IMG/VR virus record: IMGVR_UViG_3300021406_000019
Location: 1-42,707 of that record
Length of the DNA stretch: 42,707 nt
From: a virus
Direction: 5' to 3' (one strand)
Position numbers and translations under genes: made by a program. Below are positions 35,542 through 42,707 of this stretch, piece after piece. Under the pieces are notes generated by a model. That model was not told where the DNA came from, did no database searches, and saw only the letters and a program-made list of their open reading frames with translations. Position 1 is the first letter of the stretch. Every line of letters begins with the position of its first letter.

Positions 35542-35733
35542 TTATCTATCGCCTTTCATAACTTTCATCCAATTTCCCTCCTGACCGCCGACAATATCCT
35601 TTTTTCGCGTACCAACCCTGTCCGAACGGGACAATTTCTCTTTTAGTGCTTTGCTCTTTGCCGAGAGTTTAGATGCTGGCACTTTAGAATGACTTTCCCG
35701 TTTTTCTGAAAAATCTCTGTTTTTTTCAAACAT
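35542..35733 (-). CDS. Small Lys-rich protein with SAKSKAL motif, 63 aa
   Basis: 'MFEKNRDFSEKRESHSKVPA', 'KLSAKSKALKEKLSRSDRVG', 'KKDIVGGQEGNWMKVMKGDR'. The start at 35733 follows the previous stop by one base; a longer frame reads across that gene and was rejected. Confidence 0.72.
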   Translation of the reverse strand: MFEKNRDFSEKRESHSKVPASKLSAKSKALKEKLSRSDRVGTRKKDIVGGQEGNWMKVMKGDR

Positions 35734-35734
35734 A

Positions 35735-35941
35735 TTATTCCTCTTCCTTCTTTTCCTTTTTCCCCTCCTCCTCGTCGCCTTTTTCCTTCGAGGAGTCGTT
35801 ATTCGCGAACTTGTGATACTTCGGATGCTCGTCGTTCTTGTGCATCGCGTGGGACATTCCCTTGCCGCACTTCGCACAGCCGTTATCGGTATCGGACTCG
35901 TTTTTCTTTCTCTCTAATGCTTTTGTTTTTGCTTCTGGCAT
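35735..35941 (-). CDS. Small protein with AKTKAL motif and Cys/His site, 68 aa
   Basis: Begins 'MPEAKTKALERKKNESD', then 'CAKCGKGMSHAMHKNDEHPK' (C-x2-C plus several His, a probable zinc site at about 22-40), then an acidic/basic tail. The motif here is N-terminal, whereas in other members it is central or C-terminal. Confidence 0.74.
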   Translation of the reverse strand: MPEAKTKALERKKNESDTDNGCAKCGKGMSHAMHKNDEHPKYHKFANNDSSKEKGDEEEGKKEKKEEE

Positions 35942-35965
35942 ATTATTTTTGTTGTAATGTCGACC

Positions 35966-36271
35966 TTAAAATTCTGCGACGGTATAGCTGGGTGCCGTGC
36001 CTGCCGATGTTATGATTCCCGTATAGCACACGTTATCAAGCACCGTGAAAATGCCGCCACTGCCGTCGGACACTGCCGTGCTGCCCTTCAAAATGACGTG
36101 ATAGACCGAGGTGGTCGCTCCCGCGCCGAACCTGACGTAGAGCGGATTCGTCCCCTGATTCTGGATCACAAATCCCGCACGGGAAGAATTTACCGCAAGC
36201 ACCGTCGGCTGGGTGGAAACCGAAGGGACATTCGCCTGGGAAGGCTGGACTAATGACATTGGGTCGGCCAT
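35966..36271 (-). CDS. Small head protein, beta-sandwich type, 101 aa
   Basis: 'VLAVNSSRAGFVIQNQGTNP', 'LYVRFGAGATTSVYHVILKG', 'GIFTVLDNVCYTGIITSAGT' form an Ig-like beta pattern common in small capsid or neck proteins encoded after the portal. The gap to the portal stop is 47 nt. Confidence 0.8.
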   Translation of the reverse strand: MADPMSLVQPSQANVPSVSTQPTVLAVNSSRAGFVIQNQGTNPLYVRFGAGATTSVYHVILKGSTAVSDGSGGIFTVLDNVCYTGIITSAGTAPSYTVAEF

Positions 36272-36318
36272 GAATTTAGTATGGTGTTATTTTATTTTCT
36301 TGAAAAAGATTTCGTGGA

Positions 36319-38283
36319 TTATTTCCCCACGGGAACGCTCGCCAGCTTGTTTTCGGTAATCGCTTTCTGCTGATCCATCTTCGCCTGCGCGGACTGCGAC
36401 TCGTGTTGCATCTTCTGCTGATGCGCCTGCTCCTTGTGCTGCATCTGCTGGCCGTGCGCCTGCTCCCCTTGGGCAAGCTGTTGCTGCCCCTGGGCAGCCT
36501 GCTGTTGCAACTGCTGTTGCTGGGCTTGCTGCTGGGCTTGCGCCTGTTGCTGGGCGATTTGCTGCACCTGTTGCCAGAGTTCCGGAAAGTTAATCTGCAA
36601 GTACATCGCCTTGTCCGTAACCCACAAAACGCCGTCTCCTGCCGATTCATCCGGATCGGGGAAATCAAGCGTCTCTAAGAGCGTCTTCGGGCCGATTGCT
36701 CCCGCCTGATAGAGCTGCAACGCCATATTGCTTTCCGACACTTCGTCTTTCGGCTTCATGGAGTTCGGAGCTACCGTAACGATAAGCTGGCGGTCAATGT
36801 CTTGGGCTTGGAGCGTAACGTATTCCACCGCTTTCCCGACACCCATCACTGCCGCGAAATGCTTTTCATCGTAGAAGACCATATACAGTTGCGTCATCCA
36901 GTTGAATGCGCTGCGGGCAACCTGTTCAATAGCATCGCCAATGCCCCCGCCGATACGCGAGGTATCGTGGGACTGGTTGATAATCTGGCCACGCGCCGTC
37001 TCGTCAGGCTTCGGAGGCTGGGAAGCAATGCCCTGGACGCCCCACGAGGAGCGCAGATTATTCATGTTGTTCTCGATATTGTCGAAATACCCATTCGGGA
37101 TGGTCGGAGCTTGGAGGCGGACAATCGCTTCACCGATGGGTTTGCCAGGCGGAACAAGGACTTTTCCCACCCCTCGCGTCAAGGCATTCGACGCTTGCTT
37201 TGCCGTCTCTTGGTTGAAATTGTCCTCCGAAAACGCAATGCCGTTGTTTCCTTGGGCAACGTTCATCTCGATTTGTTCGATACCACGGCTGATGTTCTCT
37301 TGGTTCGGAATGTTCTGTTCGATAAGACCCGTGATGTCGTGCGGCCTGTCTTGCAGGGAAAATACCGAAAGGAAGATATAGGGCTTCTTGGGGGATGCGA
37401 AGTGGTTTCGCTTTTCGGGCATCGGCGTTCCCGTCATTTCATCCACTTCATTGTCGTCCTGATAATTGAAATATTCGTTCTTGTGCTTGTCGAGAATGAC
37501 TTTTTTGAAGGTTGAAAAGCAATAATCGTCGTTCCACCATTCGGTATAGACGACTTCCGTGCCGAGATTATCCTTGCCTTTCACGACCATCGTGATGTAC
37601 TCCTTGTGCTTCGGGAAGAGTTCGATAAGCTTCTCGGCCGTAACCGTAATCCGTTCGCCGAGCCACGAGGAGAAATCTCCATAGGCATCAACGAATCCGT
37701 TCGGATCGAAGATGAAATCCTGAATCTTCCGGTTCTCTACGGCAATGTCGCCGATTTTCTCATCCCAGCCTGGCTTCAGGACGCCCAGTTGGTAGATAGA
37801 CCATTGCCGCACCATGACCGCTAATTTCCGGCGCAGGATAAGCTGGTCGGCGTGGAATTCAAGCATGGTCTTTACGGCGTTGCAGATGGCATTGCCTTCC
37901 TTGGTGTTGTCGGCATAAACAACCGGATCAGGGTCTTGGGCTAACGCAGCCGCAAGGAACGTCTCTTCGGCCTCGAACTGGATATTCGCAGCCACGGGAA
38001 CGTCATCCTGCGGCGCAGAATTGTCCTGAATGCGTCCGAGGTACGAACGCATGTTCCGCTTGAACATCGTGCGAATCTTGCCCTCGTAGGGGGCGTAGGC
38101 CTTTTCCCACTGGTCGCGGAGCGAGAGCAGTTCTTCATCCGCCATCGGCAAATCAAGGACATCAAGCTTTTCGCTTAAAACGCCTTCAGGCGAAACATCG
38201 CCCTTACGCATAGGGATTTTATTGACCGAACTCTCGACGAGGTCGCTGACGCCTTGAATGTTTAGGGAGAAAGAATCTTCCAT
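36319..38283 (-). CDS. Portal protein, P22-type, 654 aa
   Basis: Forms the dodecameric DNA gate at one capsid vertex. N-terminal helices 'LRDQWEKAYAPYEGKIRTMF', 'NIQFEAEETFLAAALAQDPD', then 'VRQWSIYQLGVLKPGWDEKI', 'RKIQDFIFDPNGFVDAYGDF' and a clip/stem region 'LQAPTIPNGYFDNIENNMNN'. The C-terminal 90 residues are an extreme Gln/Ala coiled coil, reminiscent of P22 portal's barrel. Stop/ATG adjacency with the upstream gene (TAA-ATG). Length and order fit podovirus portals. Confidence 0.92.
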   Translation of the reverse strand: MEDSFSLNIQGVSDLVESSVNKIPMRKGDVSPEGVLSEKLDVLDLPMADEELLSLRDQWEKAYAPYEGKIRTMFKRNMRSYLGRIQDNSAPQDDVPVAANIQFEAEETFLAAALAQDPDPVVYADNTKEGNAICNAVKTMLEFHADQLILRRKLAVMVRQWSIYQLGVLKPGWDEKIGDIAVENRKIQDFIFDPNGFVDAYGDFSSWLGERITVTAEKLIELFPKHKEYITMVVKGKDNLGTEVVYTEWWNDDYCFSTFKKVILDKHKNEYFNYQDDNEVDEMTGTPMPEKRNHFASPKKPYIFLSVFSLQDRPHDITGLIEQNIPNQENISRGIEQIEMNVAQGNNGIAFSEDNFNQETAKQASNALTRGVGKVLVPPGKPIGEAIVRLQAPTIPNGYFDNIENNMNNLRSSWGVQGIASQPPKPDETARGQIINQSHDTSRIGGGIGDAIEQVARSAFNWMTQLYMVFYDEKHFAAVMGVGKAVEYVTLQAQDIDRQLIVTVAPNSMKPKDEVSESNMALQLYQAGAIGPKTLLETLDFPDPDESAGDGVLWVTDKAMYLQINFPELWQQVQQIAQQQAQAQQQAQQQQLQQQAAQGQQQLAQGEQAHGQQMQHKEQAHQQKMQHESQSAQAKMDQQKAITENKLASVPVGK

Positions 38284-38604
38284 TTAATCGTGCCCCATTT
38301 TACTGAATTTGTCTTCAAGATACTTTTTACGTTCAGGTGTACCATTGCCAGTCATACGCGTTATATGTTTTGGCTCACTATTTTCCTTTTTCTTTTTCAA
38401 CGCTTTGCTTTTCGCTTCCTTTGCGACCCACTGTTCGTGTTTTACACGCGATGGATGATTTTTGGGAAGGCTATCGGGGTCGGTAAGATTTTCGTTCAAC
38501 CGTTCACCGCGGCCAATACGCTCTTTTTCAAGACGATGCGCCGTCTCCCAAATCTTATTCATCCTGTCGTTATAGCGTTCTGAACCGGACTTGTAGTTTG
38601 CCAT
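38284..38604 (-). CDS. Charged protein with AKSKAL motif, 106 aa
   Basis: Helical, basic (MANYKSGSERYNDRMNKIWE) with 'EAKSKALKKKKENSE' at about 67-82 and 'TPERKKYLEDKFSKMG' at the end. Largest member of the AKxKAL set and the only one before the portal. Start MANYK chosen, 4 nt after the previous stop; TTG 15 nt upstream is possible. Confidence 0.78.
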   Translation of the reverse strand: MANYKSGSERYNDRMNKIWETAHRLEKERIGRGERLNENLTDPDSLPKNHPSRVKHEQWVAKEAKSKALKKKKENSEPKHITRMTGNGTPERKKYLEDKFSKMGHD

Positions 38605-38608
38605 AGGG

Positions 38609-38860
38609 TTATATTCCAATTATAAAATCTTCCCGCCATTCTTCATATTCGGCGTGGATTACGAGCGTCGGTGCGGTATGGGTCTGGAGATACCACGGAC
38701 AGCCTTGATGGAACTTCTCGAACTCCGGCCGCAAAAGGATAAGGCAAAGAGGACAATGCCCGCTTGCGATAATGCGTGCGCTACGCTGCCGTGCGCGGTA
38801 TTCGCGCATCCAGCGTGCGTTGTAATCCTTCATGTGGCGGCTCCATATCTTGTAGGCCAT
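38609..38860 (-). CDS. Small protein with Cys pair, 83 aa
   Basis: Basic N-terminus 'YNARWMREYRARQRSARIIA', 'HCPLCLILLRPEFEKFHQGC' (possible zinc site), acidic C-terminus 'HAEYEEWREDFIIGI'. ATG is directly adjacent to the TerL stop. Function unknown. Confidence 0.74.
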   Translation of the reverse strand: MAYKIWSRHMKDYNARWMREYRARQRSARIIASGHCPLCLILLRPEFEKFHQGCPWYLQTHTAPTLVIHAEYEEWREDFIIGI

Positions 38861-40549
38861 TCATAGTTCAACGCGTTCGCCAAGCATAATCTGATTTGCT
38901 GGCACGCCCGCGTCATCGACAATGACCGCGCGTCTTACAAGTCCCAAGATATTCTCGCCACCCACCACCTTCGCCATCTGGTCGCCGTATTTCGACATCC
39001 CTACCAAAGCGTAAAGGAGCGCATGGGCGTAGTGATCCGGCCCGTTGCGCTTCCACACGTATTCTGCGCCGTAGAGCGTCCTATTATCCGCTTCAGGCGT
39101 TTCTTTGGCGGCAATCTTTTCGCGGTACATATTGCCGAAATGCGAGGCGAACTCAGCCCATTCGTCCTTCGTGCCATTCAGTCTGACCCGTCCGATATCC
39201 CGCATTTGCTCGACCATGAGCGTTATCATGCGATTCCGGTCGACTTCGACTTTCATGTATTCGTCGTCCTTGCCCCAGCGAATCATTTCCAAGCTCTTGC
39301 GGTCTTTGCGATAGAAACAGAGGAATACGCGACCAGGATACTCAGCTTGAAGCTTCCGCACGCCAATCAGGTCTCCTCCCTGGTCGAAGACTGCGATAGA
39401 ACGGGGAAACCTGCGCAGATGGAGCCGTATAACGTCATACGGATCGGTGCTGGCCGTAATCGTTGTCTCGTGGTCGTAAAAGAAAACGCCGTCCTTGTTC
39501 ATCAGGACATAGTGAATTCCGTGGCCGGTATCCGCGCCGATGACGGTTATGCCTTCCTGGGGGTTCACAGAGTCGACGCAGTTACGAAGAACGGCCAAGG
39601 GTTCGATTCTGTCCTCTGAACCGATATACGGCAGCCCTAGGACGTAGTTGTAGAAGTATTGTTTGTCTTTGAGAGGATCGCGGAATGCCTTAATAATGTC
39701 CTTCGCGGCTTTATTAAACAACATCAACTGACTTATATGGAATCCGGAAAATTCATAGCCACCTACTATCTCGTTATCCCATGGCACACCGTCCTTATTG
39801 ATCCAACGTCCGTTAATTCTTGCCTCATCAGACAATTCAACTTTACAGAAAGAACAAACATACAGTTCTCTTTCCATATCTATATTCCCCGGCCATGTCA
39901 AAACCTGTTCCTTTTTGCAGGCATCGCATCGAATATTCCACTCCTTCTGGTCTGACAACTTCCAATAAATATCGACACCATGCCCGACCAAAGAAGGATG
40001 CGAGAAAAACCAACGCCATTTGTCTTCCTCTCTCTCCTGAGCTTCCTGCCGGGTTTCGTATTGCGTTATGGTAGGTTGGTCGCTGGCATCCAATTCGTCA
40101 TGCACGTTCAAGGATGAAGAAACCATCATCGCCTGAGTCTTACCCACTGTTCCACGAAGATAAAGCATATTATCACCTATTTTCTTCTGCTCGATCGTGT
40201 CATGATCGGCTGTCCAATTCTTCAAAACCTGATTTTGAGATATTATGCGGTTGAACTTTCCGCCAACCATATCCTGCACATCCGACTGAGTGGGTAGCGT
40301 ATAAATGGCATCTTTCTTTTTATTCTTAACGACATAGCAGACCTTCACGAAGGTCATCTCGCTAGCTCCTACCTGCGGCGGTTTAAACCAAACCTGCTTC
40401 GGAGAAAGATCGGCTATTAAAGCCCGCGCAAACTTCCGCTTTTCAAACTCAAATGGCAATCCATTGGAAGTTCTTAACTCATTTTGTAGCATCCATGGGC
40501 CAATATACAGTTCAGACGCTTGTCTCAATTCTTCGGAGGTGTAAGGCAT
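38861..40549 (-). CDS. terL: Terminase large subunit, lambda gpA-like, 562 aa
   Basis: DNA-packaging motor. The ATPase part has a deviant Walker A 'KPPQVGASEM' (about 56-65) and Walker B 'VHDELD' (149-154). A zinc ribbon 'CDAC...CSFC' (208-235) is typical of the gpA family. The nuclease part has 'VIGADTGHG' with D340, 'IAVFDQGGD' with D389 and 'DHYAHALLYALVG' near the end. Start MPYTSEELRQ lies inside the end of the HNH gene (38-nt overlap). gpA-type terminases often cut at cos sites, which would make the virion genome linear with cohesive ends. Confidence 0.93.
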   Translation of the reverse strand: MPYTSEELRQASELYIGPWMLQNELRTSNGLPFEFEKRKFARALIADLSPKQVWFKPPQVGASEMTFVKVCYVVKNKKKDAIYTLPTQSDVQDMVGGKFNRIISQNQVLKNWTADHDTIEQKKIGDNMLYLRGTVGKTQAMMVSSSLNVHDELDASDQPTITQYETRQEAQEREEDKWRWFFSHPSLVGHGVDIYWKLSDQKEWNIRCDACKKEQVLTWPGNIDMERELYVCSFCKVELSDEARINGRWINKDGVPWDNEIVGGYEFSGFHISQLMLFNKAAKDIIKAFRDPLKDKQYFYNYVLGLPYIGSEDRIEPLAVLRNCVDSVNPQEGITVIGADTGHGIHYVLMNKDGVFFYDHETTITASTDPYDVIRLHLRRFPRSIAVFDQGGDLIGVRKLQAEYPGRVFLCFYRKDRKSLEMIRWGKDDEYMKVEVDRNRMITLMVEQMRDIGRVRLNGTKDEWAEFASHFGNMYREKIAAKETPEADNRTLYGAEYVWKRNGPDHYAHALLYALVGMSKYGDQMAKVVGGENILGLVRRAVIVDDAGVPANQIMLGERVEL

Positions 40550-41018
40550 AAGTATTTGTTTTAGTATGGCACGAAACACAAAGAGTTCGACCGTTCGATA
40601 AAACCATCCGCAATTCTGGGTAGGAAGAAAACGGCTTAATATGATCTGCCTGTAATGCACCGCCGCGTTGACCACACGAAACGCAAGTATATCTATCCCG
40701 TTCAAATACCGCCCTACGCCAAGCCTTGTATTCAAAGCTGGTTCTTATTTTCTGGTTAATAGGCGTTATTCCTCCGCGCCACCAATTATGATGCTCTCTT
40801 TGCGCCCGGCGTGTAGCACTCATCTTCTCTCTTGTCTCTGGGGAAAGAAGCTGTCCTTTTCTCGATCGGCTTATTTTTCGCTTTGTTTCCTCGGTTAAAA
40901 CATGGCCTGTCAGAGCAATACTCAACCTGCGCCTAGTTTCGTTCGACTTAGGAATACCCTTGTGAGCGATGCTCATTTTCTCGCGGGATTCAGCAGACAT
41001 TTTACTGCCCTTTTTCAT
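40512..41018 (-). CDS. HNH homing endonuclease between terS and terL, 168 aa
   Basis: Three NUMOD3-like repeats ('SREKMSIAHKG', 'EETKRKISRSRKG', 'PETREKMSATRRA') then the HNH core 'RDRYTCVSCGQRGGALQADH' and 'NGRTLCVSCHTKTNTY'. It overlaps terS by 17 nt at its start and terL by 38 nt at its end, so it has no promoter of its own and is expressed by coupling. An alternative ATG lies at 41000. It likely spreads by cutting terminase loci lacking it. Confidence 0.88.
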   Translation of the reverse strand: MKKGSKMSAESREKMSIAHKGIPKSNETRRRLSIALTGHVLTEETKRKISRSRKGQLLSPETREKMSATRRAQREHHNWWRGGITPINQKIRTSFEYKAWRRAVFERDRYTCVSCGQRGGALQADHIKPFSSYPELRMVLSNGRTLCVSCHTKTNTYALHLRRIETSV

Positions 41019-41442
41019 AGAAAGCGTCGTTTAATTTCTTCGCTAAATCCTTTACCCGATCACTCGGCTCAGTGTCGATGTTTACATTCACTGACTTCTC
41101 TGGTGCATAAGCACCCTTGAGCTTATACGCCATGTCCAAGGCTTTGCTGACGGCTTGGGTGTCGGGAACGTCGATGAATGTTGTTTTTATCTGTCCCGTG
41201 TTAATGTCTTTTTCAAGATGCGAAATCTGTTCTTGCTTCTCTAAAAGTTCGCGATGCCGCTTGGCTAAGGCACTGTCAGGAAGATGCCGTCTCATAAGTT
41301 CTTGCCAGCCGTTGCTTTTCGTTAAAACTGCTGGAGTTCTTGCAACCGAAGGTGCATATCCTACGGCTTCCATAGCAGGCCCGACATCGCCATGAGATTC
41401 CATGACCTTTTTAAATGCTCTTTTTTGGCGAAGGGTGGGCAT
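41002..41442 (-). CDS. terS: Terminase small subunit-like protein, 146 aa
   Basis: The N-terminal helix-turn-helix-like part 'FKKVMESHGDVGPAMEAVGYAPSVART' (residues 10-36) recognises packaging-site DNA in this family. A central helix with 'RHRELLEKQEQISHLEKD' mediates ring assembly, and 'DTQAVSKALDMAYKLKGAYA' is a recurrent TerS segment. Direct position before terL supports it. Confidence 0.85.
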   Translation of the reverse strand: MPTLRQKRAFKKVMESHGDVGPAMEAVGYAPSVARTPAVLTKSNGWQELMRRHLPDSALAKRHRELLEKQEQISHLEKDINTGQIKTTFIDVPDTQAVSKALDMAYKLKGAYAPEKSVNVNIDTEPSDRVKDLAKKLNDAFYEKGQ

Positions 41443-41469
41443 AGGGTTTGATGTCGGGATATTCCCGCA

Positions 41470-42471
41470 TTATGTGATTACCGGTATTTTTTGCATAATA
41501 ACCATCCGTGGCGGCCAGTCCTCCGGATCCGGACCGTGGATGCTTTCAAGGATTTTCATGCGTTCCTCCAGGGTTTTGCCGCCGACATTGTAGTTGCCGT
41601 AGAGATACGTATGGTAATAGTCTAACTCATCCAAGCGAATTTCGCTCATCGTGATGCCTTTGACCGCTTTCTGGATTGCTTTCTTGAAAGCAGGAAATTT
41701 CCAAAGGAACTTCAGGAGGAACGCCCCTTTTCTGAACTTTTCGGGAACGTCGGGATTTGCACCGATATTCTCCCGCGTGGATTCGAGAGCTATCAGGCGT
41801 TCCAATTCCTTGGGCAGGTTGTCATGCAGAGCTTCGGGGTTGCATTCGGTCATCATGTCCTGCATGCGCCAGCGATAGGCGGGATCGTATTCAAAAAGAC
41901 ATCCCACCGTTTCTGCGAGTTCGTCGGCAAGCTTCGCATCCATATCGAGTCCTACAAAGAACGTCGTGATAAATTTTCGAATTTCTTTGACAGGAGCGGA
42001 ATAATAGCCGTCTTCGAGATAGAACGGATTCAAGGATACCGAACCGATCCGCACGAAGCGGAATGCCAGTTCATCAAGGAACGATTTTCTGAGTTTCTTC
42101 GATACCGTGAGCGTAAGTCCCACGGCGAGGAATATCATCCGGCTCGATTTCGACGCTACTAAACCTAAAAGTTGAATTAAAAGCCGTTTTACAGGGTCTG
42201 CCGCCGCTATCATCTGGGGAATAGCGACCGCCCGCGAGGGAGGAATGTCTTTGCCCTCGTAATATACAAAATTCCCCTTCCCTTCGATATATTCGGCGTG
42301 GGTGGGTATATAGCTTGCGTTGCCGTTGCCCCACGTATATGCGGAAACCGAAATGCGGTTTCTGTGTTGTTTGAAAATCCTGTCCGGCGGAAATTCAATG
42401 CCCTTTTCTGGGATTACTTTCCCTTGCATGCCGGCCCCTAACCACGGAAGGTCGATATACTCGTCGGTCAT
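41470..42471 (-). CDS. Hypothetical protein, 333 aa
   Basis: Not recognised. N-terminal 'WLGAGMQGKVIPEKGIEFPP' and 'AYTWGNGNASYIPTHAEYIEG' are strand-rich; residues about 95-180 are hydrophobic helical (LLIQLLGLVASKSSRMIFLA), and the C-terminus ends with 'LDELDYYHTYLYGNYNVGGK' and 'HGPDPEDWPP'. Positioned immediately before terS and coupled (ATGA) to the 68-aa gene, so it may belong to packaging or take over a host function at the start of the late operon. Confidence 0.8.
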   Translation of the reverse strand: MTDEYIDLPWLGAGMQGKVIPEKGIEFPPDRIFKQHRNRISVSAYTWGNGNASYIPTHAEYIEGKGNFVYYEGKDIPPSRAVAIPQMIAAADPVKRLLIQLLGLVASKSSRMIFLAVGLTLTVSKKLRKSFLDELAFRFVRIGSVSLNPFYLEDGYYSAPVKEIRKFITTFFVGLDMDAKLADELAETVGCLFEYDPAYRWRMQDMMTECNPEALHDNLPKELERLIALESTRENIGANPDVPEKFRKGAFLLKFLWKFPAFKKAIQKAVKGITMSEIRLDELDYYHTYLYGNYNVGGKTLEERMKILESIHGPDPEDWPPRMVIMQKIPVIT

Positions 42472-42674
42472 TCAGTGCCACTCGATGTTAACAACCTTTG
42501 GAGGACAACATCGGGAGACACATCGCGGACTTCCATGATGCTTCCGAACCGGACCATCCACCCCTTCCAGTTTCCGTCTGGCTGTTCGACGATCGAAATC
42601 GCGTTCCCGTTCTTTGCAGGGTTGAAATGACTATCCTCCATATTGCTTAGATTGACCCGTTTTATCTCAGCCAT
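42468..42674 (-). CDS. Hypothetical small protein, 68 aa
   Basis: Mixed alpha/beta: 'MAEIKRVNLSNMEDSHFNPA', 'AISIVEQPDGNWKGWMVRFG', 'SPDVVLQRLLTSSGTE'. The 'GxWxGWxVxxG' pattern is a small beta-hairpin seen in phage orphan proteins. Overlaps the next ATG as ATGA. Its first 94 bases are duplicated at 1..94. Confidence 0.75.
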   Translation of the reverse strand: MAEIKRVNLSNMEDSHFNPAKNGNAISIVEQPDGNWKGWMVRFGSIMEVRDVSPDVVLQRLLTSSGTE

Positions 42675-42707
42675 TTTTTTGAGGGAAGATTAAGATGTTT
42701 TTTTTCT
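42581..42707. repeat. Terminal redundancy, right copy (127 bp)
   Basis: Identical to 1-127; see the left copy. Inside it lies the 5' part of the 68-aa gene. Confidence 0.95.

Noticed and set aside
36802-37515. Long plus-strand frame (237 codons) opposite the portal gene
   Set aside because: Its length comes from codon bias of the portal; the portal frame has clear family features and junction signals on both sides.
40512-41018. Second intron, around the terminase HNH gene
   Set aside because: terS and terL both look complete and simply overlap the HNH gene; no ribozyme helices such as GACTA/TAGTC were found there.
1-42707. Temperate lifestyle genes (integrase, excisionase, CI-like repressor)
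   Set aside because: None seen in any gene with recognisable motifs; the HTH proteins at 15975 and 11120 lack repressor-type features, so lysogeny is not supported.

Overview
The window is a complete tailed-phage (Caudoviricetes) genome, very probably from a metagenome. The last 127 bases repeat the first 127 exactly, so the real unit is a circle or circularly permuted molecule of about 42,580 bp. Every protein gene I accept lies on the minus strand, so transcription runs from high to low coordinates and genes are described in that order. Podovirus-like virion genes (lambda gpA-type terminase, large P22-type portal, beta-rich tail hub proteins, no tape measure or sheath) and no visible integrase or excisionase suggest a short-tailed, probably lytic phage. 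Host: the fibre-like protein at 18563..20176 has the Ser/Thr-rich 'GGTG...SSTC' start and 'TTTQPNFCE' end that I associate with surface proteins of Patescibacteria (CPR), and few genes have a Shine-Dalgarno sequence. A Patescibacteria host is therefore a reasonable inference, not a demonstrated one.

Layout in transcription order. 42.7-38.3 kb: two unknown genes, TerS, an HNH endonuclease, TerL, two small proteins. 38.3-31.9 kb: portal, a run of tiny lysine-rich proteins sharing an AK[STR][KQ]AL motif, a scaffold-like protein, and the major capsid gene, which is split by a 726-nt group I intron carrying a LAGLIDADG endonuclease. 31.9-22.4 kb: further head and tail proteins, another HNH gene, coiled-coil and beta-rich proteins, tail hub, internal virion proteins. 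22.4-16.5 kb: transglycosylase-bearing ejection protein, fibre, XhlA-like protein, M23 endolysin, two-helix holin, small zinc protein, terminator. 16.5-15.5 kb: non-coding control hub with DnaA boxes, a plus-strand promoter with a short hairpin RNA, an HTH gene and a highly structured minus-strand leader with two terminators. 15.5-2.8 kb: replication initiator, small accessory proteins, a GRDP-like gene with a textbook promoter, a tRNA-Trp, a DNA methyltransferase, an HNH gene, RecB-like exonuclease, SSB-like protein, AAA+ ATPase, ParB-like protein, an SPFH/prohibitin-like membrane protein and NinG. 2.8-0.1 kb: a tightly coupled operon with GroES and GroEL homologues and several small zinc-site proteins.

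Two expression modes stand out. Most genes are chained by ATGA or TAATG overlaps, which implies translational coupling in long operons. In contrast, a set of movable or stand-alone genes (NinG, the head of the chaperonin operon, two HNH genes, the LAGLIDADG gene, the HTH gene, the holin, a frameshifted mini-gene) have a -10 hexamer exactly six bases before the ATG, which predicts leaderless mRNAs. The strongest new-looking items are the capsid intron and its dual-coding endonuclease, this promoter/start-codon fusion, the AKxKAL small-protein family, and the structured RNA region upstream of the replication initiator.
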